From positions 1-13,387 of the forward strand of contig CAMYUO010000013.1 of assembly GCA_947302065.1 (NCBI GenBank): DNA of 13,387 nt. Reading direction: 5' to 3'. The notes under the pieces are model-generated. The model was given only the letters and a program-made list of their open reading frames with translations, had not been told where the DNA came from and made no database searches. Below are positions 5,944 through 13,387 of this stretch, one piece after another (the stretch's first letter is position 1; each line of letters starts with the position of its first letter). The DNA comes from an uncultured Clostridia bacterium. Its GTDB lineage: Bacteria > Bacillota > Clostridia > Oscillospirales > Ruminococcaceae. The position numbers and the translations under genes are program-made.

Positions 5944-8289
5944 ATGGGAAAGATCAGAAAGAAGCTTGTCAGATTCGCTGTATGCGCTGCACTGTCTGCG
6001 GTAAGCGCTGTATCTGCGGCATTTTGCGTGTCTGCTTATGATGCAAACACCAAGCTGCTCAAACAATATGAAAAGACAAAAGTCTCAGGCTCGGTAAACG
6101 GCGCGATAAGCGGCAGTTATATAGATGATATCACAAATGCCATAAACAGAGTCAATGCCATTCGAAAAGAGGCCTGTGAAGAGGGCGTGTGGGATCCGAG
6201 AAACAGCTCACGCAAACTGACACCAAGCGACTATGTTCCTATCAAATGGTCTCATGAAATGGAAGAAGACGCAAGACTGAGAGCAGCCGAAGCAGCAATT
6301 AACATTGAGCACACAAGACCAAACGGGCAAAGCTGCTGGACTGTCCAGGGCTCAGTTTTCGCAAACAGCGAAGTTCTTGCATGGAATTACAACAAGAATA
6401 TGGTCAGCGGCATAAACCAGTTTTACAGAGAGAAATCAGCCTGGGTCAACAAGACATCAGGCGTTACGGGTCACTATACGGCGATGATCAACCCAAACAA
6501 CAAGTATATGGGTCTTGGGTGCTTTTATGCAACATCAAATGTCAGCTACCCTAACACGCTTTGCGGCAGATTTTCATCGTCCACAAAAACAGCCACTAAA
6601 AGCGGTGCAGTCAGCAACTGCTATGTTCCTGTTCAGGTCACGGCATCAAAGCTGGCAAATGCTCGCATCAAGCGTGTATCAGGCAATGCATCTCTCACAA
6701 GCGGACAGAGTGCATCTTATGAACTGTGGGCAGATGCAAAATATGAAGTGAACACTGATCTGCTTCTCTATGAGGCAACTTGGAAATCATCGAACACTGC
6801 TGTTGCAAAGGTCGACAAATACGGCAAGGTCACAGCTGTGGGCAACGGAACAGTTTCAATAACAGCGACCTGCGGCAGCATTTCAAAGAGCGTTTCTGTT
6901 ACTGTCAAAGATCCTACCAGCATCGCTAACTGCACGGTTACGCTCAGTGCTGACAAGATGTCTTATACAGGTGCACAGTTAAAGCCGTCAGTTACCGTCA
7001 AGAACGGTTCTGCAACACTTATAAACGGCACAGATTTCACTGTTTCGTATAAGAGCAATATAAACGTTGGCACAGCTACAGCAACTATCACAGGCAAAGG
7101 CGGATACACCGGTTCGGTAAACAAGACATTCACGATAGTTGCCAGATCGGTAAGCGCATTCACATGCACGCTTGACCCGGCAAACTGTACTTATAACGGC
7201 AAGGCTCAAACACCAGCCCTGACAGTTAAATACGGCAGCACGGTGCTCATATCACCGACTGATTATACTTTTGCATACAAGAACAACACGCAAGTCGGAA
7301 TTGCAAGTGTTGTCGTAACAGGAGCGGGCAACTTCACAGGCACAAAAACAATTTCATTCAGGATATATCCGACTTATCTGCGCATCAGCGGCAGCAACAG
7401 ATATGCGACCTCGGTTGCTATCTCAACAAAGAGCTATACGACAGCGGATACAGTTGTGATAGCCTCGGGCGAAAACTTCGCAGATGCACTTGCAGGCGTT
7501 CCTCTGGCAAAGGCATACAAAGCTCCGATACTGCTCACAGCAGCTAACAGCATAACTAACGAAACACTCAGTGAGATATCAAGGCTGAAAGCTAAAACAG
7601 CTATAATCTTAGGCGGCACAGGTGCTGTCGGAAGTGCTGTCGAACAAAAGCTCTCGGAAAAAGGCTTGAAGATCGACAGGATCGCAGGAAAAACTCGTTT
7701 TGAGACTGCTGCACTTATAGCAGAAAGGCTCAAGAAAAAAACAAGCACTGTTAAATCAGTATTCTGCGTTTACTATGACGGATTTGCAGATGCGCTTTCT
7801 GCAAGCAGCGCCGCAGCTATCCAGGGTTCGCCTATTTTGTACGTAAAAACAAAAGGTGCGCTTGACAGCAACACCAAGCAGTTCATCAACCAGAACACGT
7901 CAACTATACAGGGCGCTTATATTATCGGCGGCACGGGCGTCATCTCGGACAGTATGAAGAACTTGGTTCTTTCAGCAGGATGCAAAAAGACAACACGTCT
8001 GTCAGGCAGCAACAGATATGAGACCTGCATCTCAGTTAACAACGAGTTTGCATCGCTGTTCACATCGCCGAGCATATGCGCTGCAACGGGCAAGACATTC
8101 CCTGATGCGCTCTCCGGCGGAGTATTCGCAGCACTCAACAACTCCCCTGTTTTCCTCGCAGATCAGGCACTTAGCAGCACTCAACAGGCTTATCTGAAGA
8201 AAAGGACGTTCAGAACGATATACGTTTTCGGCGGCGCAGGCGCTGTACCTAACCCGATGATACAGCAGATAAAACAAAGCAGTGTATAA
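5944..8289 (+). CDS. Secreted CAP-domain protein with Ig-like domains and CWB2 wall anchor
   Basis: The start is ATG at 5944 with AAAGGAG (5929-5935) 8 bases ahead, giving 781 residues; a longer open frame to 5698 overlaps dgt and its promoter and is not used. Residues 1-31 are a signal peptide (basic start, alanine-rich core, VSA before Y32). Residues 60-212 are a CAP/SCP (PR-1 like) domain with H123, E143 and H177 in the usual cavity positions. About 236-322 is a BIG2-type Ig domain (SSNTAVAKVDKYGKVTAVG). Two related Ig-like repeats follow at 324-400 and 402-476, each with YTG/YNG then a YK.N..VG.A strand. Three CWB2 repeats (about 478-570, 580-670, 684-775) carry the NRYAT, FADAL and GGTGAV motifs. 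In C. difficile, triple CWB2 modules attach proteins non-covalently to a wall polymer. The function of bacterial CAP domains is largely unknown. Single-gene transcript, followed by its own terminator. Confidence 0.95.
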   Translation: MGKIRKKLVRFAVCAALSAVSAVSAAFCVSAYDANTKLLKQYEKTKVSGSVNGAISGSYIDDITNAINRVNAIRKEACEEGVWDPRNSSRKLTPSDYVPIKWSHEMEEDARLRAAEAAINIEHTRPNGQSCWTVQGSVFANSEVLAWNYNKNMVSGINQFYREKSAWVNKTSGVTGHYTAMINPNNKYMGLGCFYATSNVSYPNTLCGRFSSSTKTATKSGAVSNCYVPVQVTASKLANARIKRVSGNASLTSGQSASYELWADAKYEVNTDLLLYEATWKSSNTAVAKVDKYGKVTAVGNGTVSITATCGSISKSVSVTVKDPTSIANCTVTLSADKMSYTGAQLKPSVTVKNGSATLINGTDFTVSYKSNINVGTATATITGKGGYTGSVNKTFTIVARSVSAFTCTLDPANCTYNGKAQTPALTVKYGSTVLISPTDYTFAYKNNTQVGIASVVVTGAGNFTGTKTISFRIYPTYLRISGSNRYATSVAISTKSYTTADTVVIASGENFADALAGVPLAKAYKAPILLTAANSITNETLSEISRLKAKTAIILGGTGAVGSAVEQKLSEKGLKIDRIAGKTRFETAALIAERLKKKTSTVKSVFCVYYDGFADALSASSAAAIQGSPILYVKTKGALDSNTKQFINQNTSTIQGAYIIGGTGVISDSMKNLVLSAGCKKTTRLSGSNRYETCISVNNEFASLFTSPSICAATGKTFPDALSGGVFAALNNSPVFLADQALSSTQQAYLKKRTFRTIYVFGGAGAVPNPMIQQIKQSSV
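7390..8020 (+). repeat. Direct DNA repeat marking CWB2 repeats one and three
   Basis: GGCAGCAACAGATATG occurs at 7390-7405 and again at 8005-8020. It encodes the GSNRY motif that opens the first and third CWB2 repeats of the CAP-domain protein, and the similarity continues in degenerate form afterwards. It reflects domain duplication rather than a mobile element. Confidence 0.8.
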
Positions 8290-8292
8290 TTC

Positions 8293-8330
8293 ACAGAGCT
8301 TCCCACCAAATACGGGAAGCTCTGTTTTTT
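8293..8330 (+). terminator. Rho-independent terminator after the CAP/CWB2 gene
   Basis: ACAGAGCTTCCC (8293-8304) and GGGAAGCTCTGT (8314-8325) form a perfect 12-bp stem with a 9-base loop, followed by five further T. It isolates this gene from the BspA-like gene downstream. Confidence 0.95.
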
Positions 8331-8372
8331 GTGCCAAATTATGAACGTGTTTTTTGTGCATTATGCAAGAGA

Positions 8373-8387
8373 TGATAATCATTGACT
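8373..8387. promoter_or_regulatory. Possible Fur/PerR/Zur-family operator
   Basis: TGATAAT at 8373-8379 matches the full left half of the Bacillus 7-1-7 box (TGATAAT-N-ATTATCA); the right half ATTGACT (8381-8387) matches 4 of 7. Bases 8372-8383 equal the central 12 bases of the classical Fur box. The right half is also the -35 box of the promoter, so a bound repressor would block polymerase. By eye only; the assignment to a metal regulator is inference. Confidence 0.35.
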
Positions 8388-8410
8388 TTAATACATAATT
8401 ATTGTACAAT
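8382..8410 (+). promoter_or_regulatory. Promoter of the BspA-like/CWB2 gene
   Basis: TTGACT (8382-8387) and TACAAT (8405-8410) are separated by 17 bases. The expected start near 8417 leaves a leader of about 37 bases that includes the AGGAGG ribosome site at 8441-8446. Confidence 0.75.
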
Positions 8411-8453
8411 GTGATTGTAACGATGACCCCCGAAAACAAAAGGAGGATTTGCT

Positions 8454-11141
8454 ATGAAAAAGAAGATAGTTTCAGCGGTACTCGCTATGGTCGTATTGTT
8501 CGGCTCTGCAGCTGCTCTGCCGAAGGGCGCATTTACAGGCGATATAGGAATGTCTGTATCGGCAGCAAATGTTAACACAGATACCTCGGGCAAATGCGGA
8601 GAAAATGTCAGCTGGACACTAAATAACGGTGTGCTGACGATAAGCGGCAGCGGCGATATGTATGAAAAATACTCTTACTATACGCCCGATCAGTATTCTC
8701 CTTTCAGTGGCAGAGAGGACATAACATCAATCGTTATCAAAAGCGGTGTAACAAATATCGGAAAGCATATGTTCACGTACTGTGACAAACTCACGAGCAT
8801 TTCTATACCAAGCACTGTTACTAAAATTGGTGAATATGCTTTTTATAACTGCAAAGGCATTAAGAAAGTGGTATTGCCTGACAGCATCACGCAAATGGAT
8901 ATGCACGCTTTCAGGGCTTGTAAGAGTCTTGAAAGCATCACCCTGTCAAAAGGTCTGACTACACTGTCCGCAGACGTTTTAAGTGAGTGTACATCATTAA
9001 AGACTATTAATATTCCTAAGAACATAAAAACTATCTTTTGGTCAGCACTTGAAGAAGATTCAAGCCTTGAAAACATTTATGTAGATGCAAATAGTGAGTA
9101 TTTTTGCGATATAGACGGAGTTCTTTACTCTAAGGATAAGAAAAAGATTGTTATCTGTCCGGCTACCAAGACTTCTATCTCTCTTCCGAGCGGACTAACT
9201 GAGATCGGATACTACGCATTCGGCTATTGTAAAAAGCTTACAGAGATAAAGATACCTGAGACCGTGACTATTCTCAATAATCTTTGCTTTTGTCACTGCG
9301 AAGGATTAAAAACGCTCACGATCCCTAAAAATGTCACCACGTATGACGAAGGCTGCACTTTCAGGTGCGATAATCTTACCGACATAAACGTTGACAAAAA
9401 CAATCCCAAGCTGTCATCATACGACGGCGTTGTATATAACAAGGATCAGACTACCCTGCTTTGCTGTCCTGAGGGAAAATCGGAAGTAAACATACCTTCG
9501 ACTGTCACAAGGATCGAAGAATGGGCGCTGAATACAAACCGCAAGATAACATCTATCAAACTCCCGAGCGGTCTGAAAAGCATCGGTCTGCACTCTTTCA
9601 GAGACTGCAGCAGCCTGAAAACTATAACTATCCCCGACGGCGTTACCGCAATCGGACATGCGGCTTTCTATGGCTGTTCATCACTCGAATACATAAAGCT
9701 GCCAAGCAGCCTGACTAAGCTCGAAGGCTTTTTGCTTTATGGCTGTGAAAAACTGCAGGAAGTAAAACTGCCGCCTAACCTAACACTAATTGAAGATACA
9801 GCATTTTACAGGTGTAAAAATCTGCGAAGCATAGTTATACCGGACAGTGTTGCAACTATTGAAGAAAGAGCATTCACATACTGTGACAATCTGACGAGCG
9901 TTGTTCTTCCTGAATCACTGACAAAGATAGAGGGTTCAACTTTCTCCAGTTGTCCTAACCTTACGAACGTCTATATCCCCGAAGGCGTAAAATGCATTGA
10001 CAGATTCGCTTTTGGTTCAAAAAACAACATCAAGAGCATATATATTCCAAGCAGCGTAACAACTATTGCTGAAGAAGCTCTGGGCTTCGTATACATCAAC
10101 GACAAATTGGTAAAGGCTGACGGATTTACGATCTACTGCGAAAAAGGCAGTGCTGCTGAAAAATACGCCAAGGATAACGGATTTGCATATATCATTGCCG
10201 ATATAACTCGCATTGCGGGCAAAAACAGATATGTGACCGCTGCAGCGACCTCGCTCAACAGTTATCCCGACGGCTGCAATACTGTAGTTCTTGCATATAG
10301 CATGAACTATGCCGATGCACTGGCAGGCGTTCCTCTTGCAACAAAGCTGAACGCACCGATACTGCTTACAGACACAAATAAGCTTGATGACAATACGCTT
10401 GCTGAGATAAAGCGTCTCGGCGCAAAGAATATAGTTATCCTTGGCGGCGAGGGTGTTATCAGCCAGAAGGTCATCGACACCCTTGTCAGCAATGGTATCA
10501 GCAAGGATAATATCAAGCGTTTCGCAGGTGCTACACGTTACGCAACAGCTGTGACCATAGCTAACGAGCTTAACGAGACACCGGAAGAAGTTTTCTTTGT
10601 ATACGGCAACGGTTTTGCCGATGCACTTTCCGTCAGCACGGTAGCATCAAGAAAGAAAGCACCGATAATATATCTGACCACAGACGGAAAGCTTAACGAC
10701 TACACCAAGGCGTATCTCAATAAGCTCAAAACAAAAGGCTGTGTGAAAAAGGCATATGCTATCGGCGGCAGCGGCGTTATTTCCGAGAACATGATAAAGC
10801 AATCTGCTGCTGCACTTGATGTCACATCCGTGACAAGACTTTACGGCAATGACAGATACGGAACCTGCGTTGCTGTTAATATGGCATTCAAAGGGATTCT
10901 CAGTGACAGCTCCATCAGCATCACAACCGGTGCAGACTTCCCCGACGCACTTGCAGGCGGCGTGCTTGCTGCAAAGAACAAGTCGCCTTTGTTCCTTGTA
11001 AACGGCAAGTCTGCCAAACTTATGCTGAACGATGAACAGAAAACATATCTTAAAGAAAAATCGCCTAAGAAGTACTATGTTTTCGGCGGAAACGGTGCAG
11101 TTCCGGAGGGACATCTTAATACGGTAGTTACTGTGAAATAA
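8454..11141 (+). CDS. BspA-type leucine-rich repeat surface protein with CWB2 wall anchor
   Basis: An 895-residue secreted protein starting at ATG 8454 with AGGAGG 7 bases ahead. A signal peptide (MKKK start, hydrophobic core) runs to about residue 38. Residues 45-70 form the CG..VSWTL..GVLTISGSG module common before these repeats. Residues 85 to about 545 hold roughly 17 to 19 LRR_5 (BspA/Treponema pallidum type) repeats of about 23 residues with the pattern CxxLxxIxIPxxVTxIGxxAFxx. Two inserts, near 209-240 and 312-340, have the DGV(L/V)Y(S/N)KD form usual in this family. Residues 580-890 are three CWB2 repeats (NRYVT, TRYAT, DRYGT; each with an ADAL/PDAL and a GG.G(V/A) motif). BspA-like proteins bind host matrix or other bacteria in some species; the ligand here is unknown. 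It shares its anchor with the CAP-domain protein upstream and the partial gene at 12779-13387. Confidence 0.95.
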   Translation: MKKKIVSAVLAMVVLFGSAAALPKGAFTGDIGMSVSAANVNTDTSGKCGENVSWTLNNGVLTISGSGDMYEKYSYYTPDQYSPFSGREDITSIVIKSGVTNIGKHMFTYCDKLTSISIPSTVTKIGEYAFYNCKGIKKVVLPDSITQMDMHAFRACKSLESITLSKGLTTLSADVLSECTSLKTINIPKNIKTIFWSALEEDSSLENIYVDANSEYFCDIDGVLYSKDKKKIVICPATKTSISLPSGLTEIGYYAFGYCKKLTEIKIPETVTILNNLCFCHCEGLKTLTIPKNVTTYDEGCTFRCDNLTDINVDKNNPKLSSYDGVVYNKDQTTLLCCPEGKSEVNIPSTVTRIEEWALNTNRKITSIKLPSGLKSIGLHSFRDCSSLKTITIPDGVTAIGHAAFYGCSSLEYIKLPSSLTKLEGFLLYGCEKLQEVKLPPNLTLIEDTAFYRCKNLRSIVIPDSVATIEERAFTYCDNLTSVVLPESLTKIEGSTFSSCPNLTNVYIPEGVKCIDRFAFGSKNNIKSIYIPSSVTTIAEEALGFVYINDKLVKADGFTIYCEKGSAAEKYAKDNGFAYIIADITRIAGKNRYVTAAATSLNSYPDGCNTVVLAYSMNYADALAGVPLATKLNAPILLTDTNKLDDNTLAEIKRLGAKNIVILGGEGVISQKVIDTLVSNGISKDNIKRFAGATRYATAVTIANELNETPEEVFFVYGNGFADALSVSTVASRKKAPIIYLTTDGKLNDYTKAYLNKLKTKGCVKKAYAIGGSGVISENMIKQSAAALDVTSVTRLYGNDRYGTCVAVNMAFKGILSDSSISITTGADFPDALAGGVLAAKNKSPLFLVNGKSAKLMLNDEQKTYLKEKSPKKYYVFGGNGAVPEGHLNTVVTVK

Positions 11142-11166
11142 TATTATTCAACTCAGCAAATATCAT

Positions 11167-11209
11167 AAAAAAACAAGCCAATGCTTACAACAAATAAGCA
11201 TTGGCTTGT
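11167..11209 (-). terminator. Convergent terminator, strongest for the minus-strand nucleotidyltransferase gene
   Basis: A perfect 15-bp stem (11173-11187 with 11195-11209) has a 7-base loop. On the minus strand it is followed by a run of seven T, a textbook terminator 16 bases after the stop of the gene at 11225. On the plus strand the stem is followed by ATCATTTG, so it may stop the BspA-like transcript less efficiently. Confidence 0.92.
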
Positions 11210-11224
11210 ATCATTTGTATGCCA

Positions 11225-12355
11225 TTATTTTTTGAGTGCTTTCAGTTCGGCTACCATACGAGCTCTTCTTTTAGTCAGGGCAAGTCCAAGACGATAAGGT
11301 ACAAGTAGAGGAAGTCGTATCCTGTTTTCATAAAACCATTTGTATCTGTTTGCAAAAGCATGATACGAGCTGTTTTCCTTACTTACCGGGATAAGCAATC
11401 TTCTGAAAAGGTACTTGATTTTTGCAGAAGTTTTATCACTCTCAAGTTTATTTTTTACATGGTTAGTGATATTCCCATAAGTTCCCGAGAAGATATAATA
11501 ATCAAACAGCTTGCTCTCATCTTGCGAAAGCTTCTTTCCTCCGAGCAGAAGTAAAGCTAATTCACGATTCTGTTTCTCAAATTCAGCAATTTCAAGTTTT
11601 TCACACTCTTGCTGAATGTATTTCATATCAAGCTCATTGCGATAATGCGTGAGGTATACATACGTATCTGTAAGCGAACGAAGACCATTGCCTCCACCGG
11701 AAAAGTGCTTATATGAATGTGCTACCAAGAAAATGTAAAAATCATCACTAGAAAAATGATATCCGTAATTATTATCCGTATCTTTTTTAAGCAATCGTTT
11801 CACGTTGCCATAATAAACATTCAGTATTTCGGAATGACCCGTCCCAAAAAGATGTGTGTGAAGCTCAAAGTTTGAAACAGGTGACTTTTCAAAAGCAATA
11901 TCATGACCACAATAGTCATGTAATACGCTGAAACCCAAGTCACGCATTATGTTTTTAACATTGGTTAAGCAATTACTATCAAACAAAATGTCTACATCAC
12001 ACATCTGGCGCATGCCAGTTTGTGGATAAAGATCCTTTATCACACTCCCCTTCAGCGGCATATACCAGATACGAGCCTTTTCAAGCTTAGCGAGAACAGC
12101 TTCACGCTCGGTATCAAGGATTATATTTTTCCTTATAGCTTTGAACTTTTCTTCTTCAAAGTCCTTGTCATATATTCCTGCAGACTCAAGAGCATAAGCG
12201 GCAATTGCAGTCAGAGAATGCGCCTTTGCAACAGTGAGAAGATCAGACAAATTGATCTTATCGATCTTTTCTTTGGCAGGGATCTTATTATTGAGCACAC
12301 ACCTGATAATGTACATCAGATAATACGCATTTTGTTTGTAATCGTGATTCGTCAT
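11225..12355 (-). CDS. Uncharacterised nucleotidyltransferase family protein (NTP_transf_5 type)
   Basis: A 376-residue protein without signal peptide. The nucleotidyltransferase core is recognisable: LKGSVIKDLYP (101-111), then R116 and the metal-binding D120-x-D122 in MCDVDILFD. A third acidic position fits E164 in FELHTHLF, where the family has a (D/E)LH motif. HSYKH (213-217) and LTDTY with D230 match the conserved helical region. A basic C-terminus (TKRRARM near 361-367) ends the protein. Members often sit near glycan, peptide-modification or surface-protein genes, but their substrate is unknown. Here it lies between CWB2 genes and has its own promoter and terminator. The coding sequence looks more A+T-rich than its neighbours, judged by eye. 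The start ATG has a weak AGGAT ribosome site. Confidence 0.82.
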   Translation of the reverse strand: MTNHDYKQNAYYLMYIIRCVLNNKIPAKEKIDKINLSDLLTVAKAHSLTAIAAYALESAGIYDKDFEEEKFKAIRKNIILDTEREAVLAKLEKARIWYMPLKGSVIKDLYPQTGMRQMCDVDILFDSNCLTNVKNIMRDLGFSVLHDYCGHDIAFEKSPVSNFELHTHLFGTGHSEILNVYYGNVKRLLKKDTDNNYGYHFSSDDFYIFLVAHSYKHFSGGGNGLRSLTDTYVYLTHYRNELDMKYIQQECEKLEIAEFEKQNRELALLLLGGKKLSQDESKLFDYYIFSGTYGNITNHVKNKLESDKTSAKIKYLFRRLLIPVSKENSSYHAFANRYKWFYENRIRLPLLVPYRLGLALTKRRARMVAELKALKK

Positions 12356-12390
12356 AGTTTATCCTATTCCATATTAATCAAATTTCTGCT

Positions 12391-12421
12391 CTAACTGTAA
12401 TGTAAGACTCATTGCAGTTAG
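12391..12421 (-). promoter_or_regulatory. Leader hairpin of the nucleotidyltransferase gene
   Basis: CTAACTGTAATG (12391-12402) and CATTGCAGTTAG (12410-12421) are inverted repeats of 12 bases with one mismatch and a 7-base loop. They fall inside the roughly 70-base leader expected from the promoter at 12435-12463. No T run follows, so it is not a simple terminator; it may stabilise the mRNA or bind a regulator. Confidence 0.5.
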
Positions 12422-12434
12422 CCTGTCTTTGTAT

Positions 12435-12463
12435 ATTATCGCATAACAGCTTTGGATTGTCAA
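12435..12463 (-). promoter_or_regulatory. Promoter of the nucleotidyltransferase gene
   Basis: On the minus strand, a perfect TTGACA (12463-12458) and GATAAT (12440-12435) are separated by 17 bases. The start is expected near 12428, giving a leader of about 70 bases before the ATG at 12355. Confidence 0.75.
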
Positions 12464-12493
12464 TAGTATCACATCACAGAACCCGGATAGAAG

Positions 12494-12533
12494 TCAAAGA
12501 ACGATACCTGTAAAAGCAAGCATCGTTCTTTGA
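12494..12533 (+). repeat. Perfect 12-bp inverted repeat just ahead of a ribosome site
   Basis: TCAAAGAACGAT (12494-12505) and ATCGTTCTTTGA (12522-12533) are exact reverse complements with a 16-base loop. No T run follows on either strand, so it is not a standard terminator. It ends directly at the AAAGGAAG ribosome site (12533-12540) of the eight-codon ORF, which suggests a leader hairpin or a remnant of one. Confidence 0.6.
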
Positions 12534-12547
12534 AAGGAAGTGATTAT

Positions 12548-12574
12548 ATGAAATCCAAGGTATATTTTAAATAA
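12548..12574 (+). other. Eight-codon ORF with strong ribosome site; leader peptide or gene remnant
   Basis: ATG at 12548 follows AAAGGAAG by 7 bases and encodes MKSKVYFK before TAA at 12572. The basic start resembles the beginning of a signal peptide, as in the neighbouring surface genes (MGKIRKK, MKKKIV). No gene follows on this strand, and I could not find a -35/-10 pair of good quality upstream. It could be the stump of a decayed surface-protein gene or a short leader peptide. Whether it is transcribed is unknown. Confidence 0.3.
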
Positions 12575-12733
12575 TAACAGAACCTATCTTTGTAATATAG
12601 TTTACCAGCAATTCCATATTATTTCAATTAGCATAATACATAAAAATACATGTATTGTTTTGTTGAGTATGCCGGCAGAACTCAGCATTAGCAGTTATGC
12701 GTCGAGCTGACGATGTTGATCAATATCGATATG
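12575..12733. other. A+T-rich intergenic stretch with small palindromes, no gene
   Basis: No credible ORF on either strand. It contains two perfect palindromes, AATACATGTATT (12645-12656) and ATATCGATAT (12723-12732), and a short CGTC/GACG inverted repeat at 12700-12712. None was matched to a known site. Confidence 0.5.
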
Positions 12734-12769
12734 AAAACGACCCGAAGGACAAGTACATTCCTTCGGGTC
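12734..12769 (-). terminator. Terminator of the partial CWB2 gene
   Basis: GACCCGAAGGA (12739-12749) and TCCTTCGGGTC (12759-12769) form a perfect 11-bp stem with a 9-base loop. On the minus strand the stem is followed by G and four T, and it starts 9 bases after the stop codon at 12781-12779. Confidence 0.8.
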
Positions 12770-12778
12770 AGATCAACT

Positions 12779-13387
12779 CTAAACTGCTGCTATGAGCGTC
12801 TGTTTCACAAGTTCATCAGGCACCGCCGCTGTGCCGCCAAACACAGCAAAATTACGGGCAGCTATTGAGTGGATATAATTCTTCTGCTCGTCGCTTAGAT
12901 TTGAATCCTCAAGCACAAGAGGCGTTTTCCAATAAGCTGCATAAGCACCGCCTGCAAGTGCATCAGGGAAATCAAGACCCTTTGCAACACAAATCATTTT
13001 ATTTGAGGCAAATGTGCCTGAAAATTTAGTGTTTACGGCAATGTTGGTCGCATATCTGTTTGCACCAAAAACACGCTGTGCAGTGCTTCCCACTTTGAGT
13101 CCGAGAGCAGATGCAGCCTGTTTCATCATATCATCTGAGATCACGCCCGTTCCGCCGATGAAATATGCATTTTTCACGCACTTTTTCTTTGCAAGTTCAG
13201 CAAGATACGATGCTGTGTTAGCTTCGATCGCACCATTCGTTTTGAGATAGATTATAGGTGCATTCTTAATGGCTGCGACTGTTCCTGCTGACAGTGCGTC
13301 GGGATAGCCGCTTCCACTGACAAAGAAAATCTCTGTCGGGTTCGGATTGACGAGTTTTGCAGTTTCAACAGCTGTACCGTACCTGTT
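12779..13387 (-). CDS. C-terminal part of a third CWB2 surface protein (cut by window edge)
   Basis: The frame is open from the right edge (13387) to TAG at 12779, giving 202 residues; the apparent GTG start at 13177 is an internal codon, because the CWB2 repeat pattern continues upstream of it without a break. It begins inside a repeat at NRYGTAVETA, continues with GYPDALSAG and FIGGTGVISD, then a final repeat with NRYATNIAVN, DFPDALAGG and FGGTAAVPDE. These align with the second and third CWB2 repeats of the two complete proteins in this window, so the first repeat and the displayed domain lie beyond 13387. The role should be attachment to the wall polymer. The last repeat ends in a short tail as in the other two. 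Confidence 0.93.
   Translation of the reverse strand, partial: NRYGTAVETAKLVNPNPTEIFFVSGSGYPDALSAGTVAAIKNAPIIYLKTNGAIEANTASYLAELAKKKCVKNAYFIGGTGVISDDMMKQAASALGLKVGSTAQRVFGANRYATNIAVNTKFSGTFASNKMICVAKGLDFPDALAGGAYAAYWKTPLVLEDSNLSDEQKNYIHSIAARNFAVFGGTAAVPDELVKQTLIAAV

Noticed and set aside
8454..10100. The LRR repeats as a CRISPR or satellite array
   Set aside because: The periodicity is of about 69 bases at protein level with degenerate DNA, inside one open frame; there are no identical repeats with unique spacers.
9417..11114. Minus-strand ORFs opposite the BspA-like gene, including a 155-codon frame at 10647-11114
   Set aside because: They are shadows of the repetitive plus-strand coding sequence, without ribosome sites or recognisable protein features.
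12779..13177. A complete 132-codon gene starting at GTG 13177
   Set aside because: The frame stays open to the window edge and the CWB2 repeat pattern continues through 13177, so this is an internal codon of a larger gene.

Overview
The window looks like chromosome from a low-to-mid GC Gram-positive anaerobe of the Clostridia, probably a Ruminococcus-like gut bacterium. This is inferred from strong AGGAGG-type ribosome sites, consensus sigma-A promoters, U-tract terminators, proteins built on cell wall binding repeat 2 (CWB2), and a GlgX-type debranching enzyme. The species cannot be fixed by eye. No tRNA, rRNA, transposase, CRISPR array or phage gene was seen.

Layout. (1) 1-2076, plus strand: a cytoplasmic protein of about 670 residues with a helical N-terminal part and a TerD-like C-terminal segment; it appears to start at a CTG codon. 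(2) 2063-2346: a perfect consensus promoter (TTGACA, 17 bp, TATAAT) lies across the end of that gene and drives about 250 bases of structured non-coding sequence ending in a strong terminator. This is the best candidate for an undescribed element. (3) 2350-5801, minus strand: a GlgX-type glycogen debranching enzyme and, upstream of it, a dGTPase-family HD phosphohydrolase. The glgX promoter is covered by a perfect 8-12-8 inverted repeat, and dgt seems to be transcribed without a leader. (4) 5881-11141, plus strand: two secreted surface proteins, each a separate transcription unit. One carries CAP/SCP, Ig-like and three CWB2 repeats; the other carries BspA-type leucine-rich repeats and three CWB2 repeats, with a possible Fur-family operator at its promoter. 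(5) 11225-12355, minus strand: a member of the uncharacterised nucleotidyltransferase family (NTP_transf_5 type) with its own promoter and leader hairpin. (6) 12356-12778: a gene-poor stretch with inverted repeats and an eight-codon ORF behind a strong ribosome site. (7) 12779-13387, minus strand: the C-terminal part of a third CWB2 surface protein, cut by the window edge.

How the genes fit together: the right half is a cell-surface island in which three proteins share one type of wall anchor but differ in what they display where the N-terminus is visible. The left half is housekeeping or stress functions (TerD-like protein, structured RNA, glycogen debranching, dNTP hydrolysis). Nearly every gene has its own promoter, so no long operon is evident; only dgt may read through into glgX.
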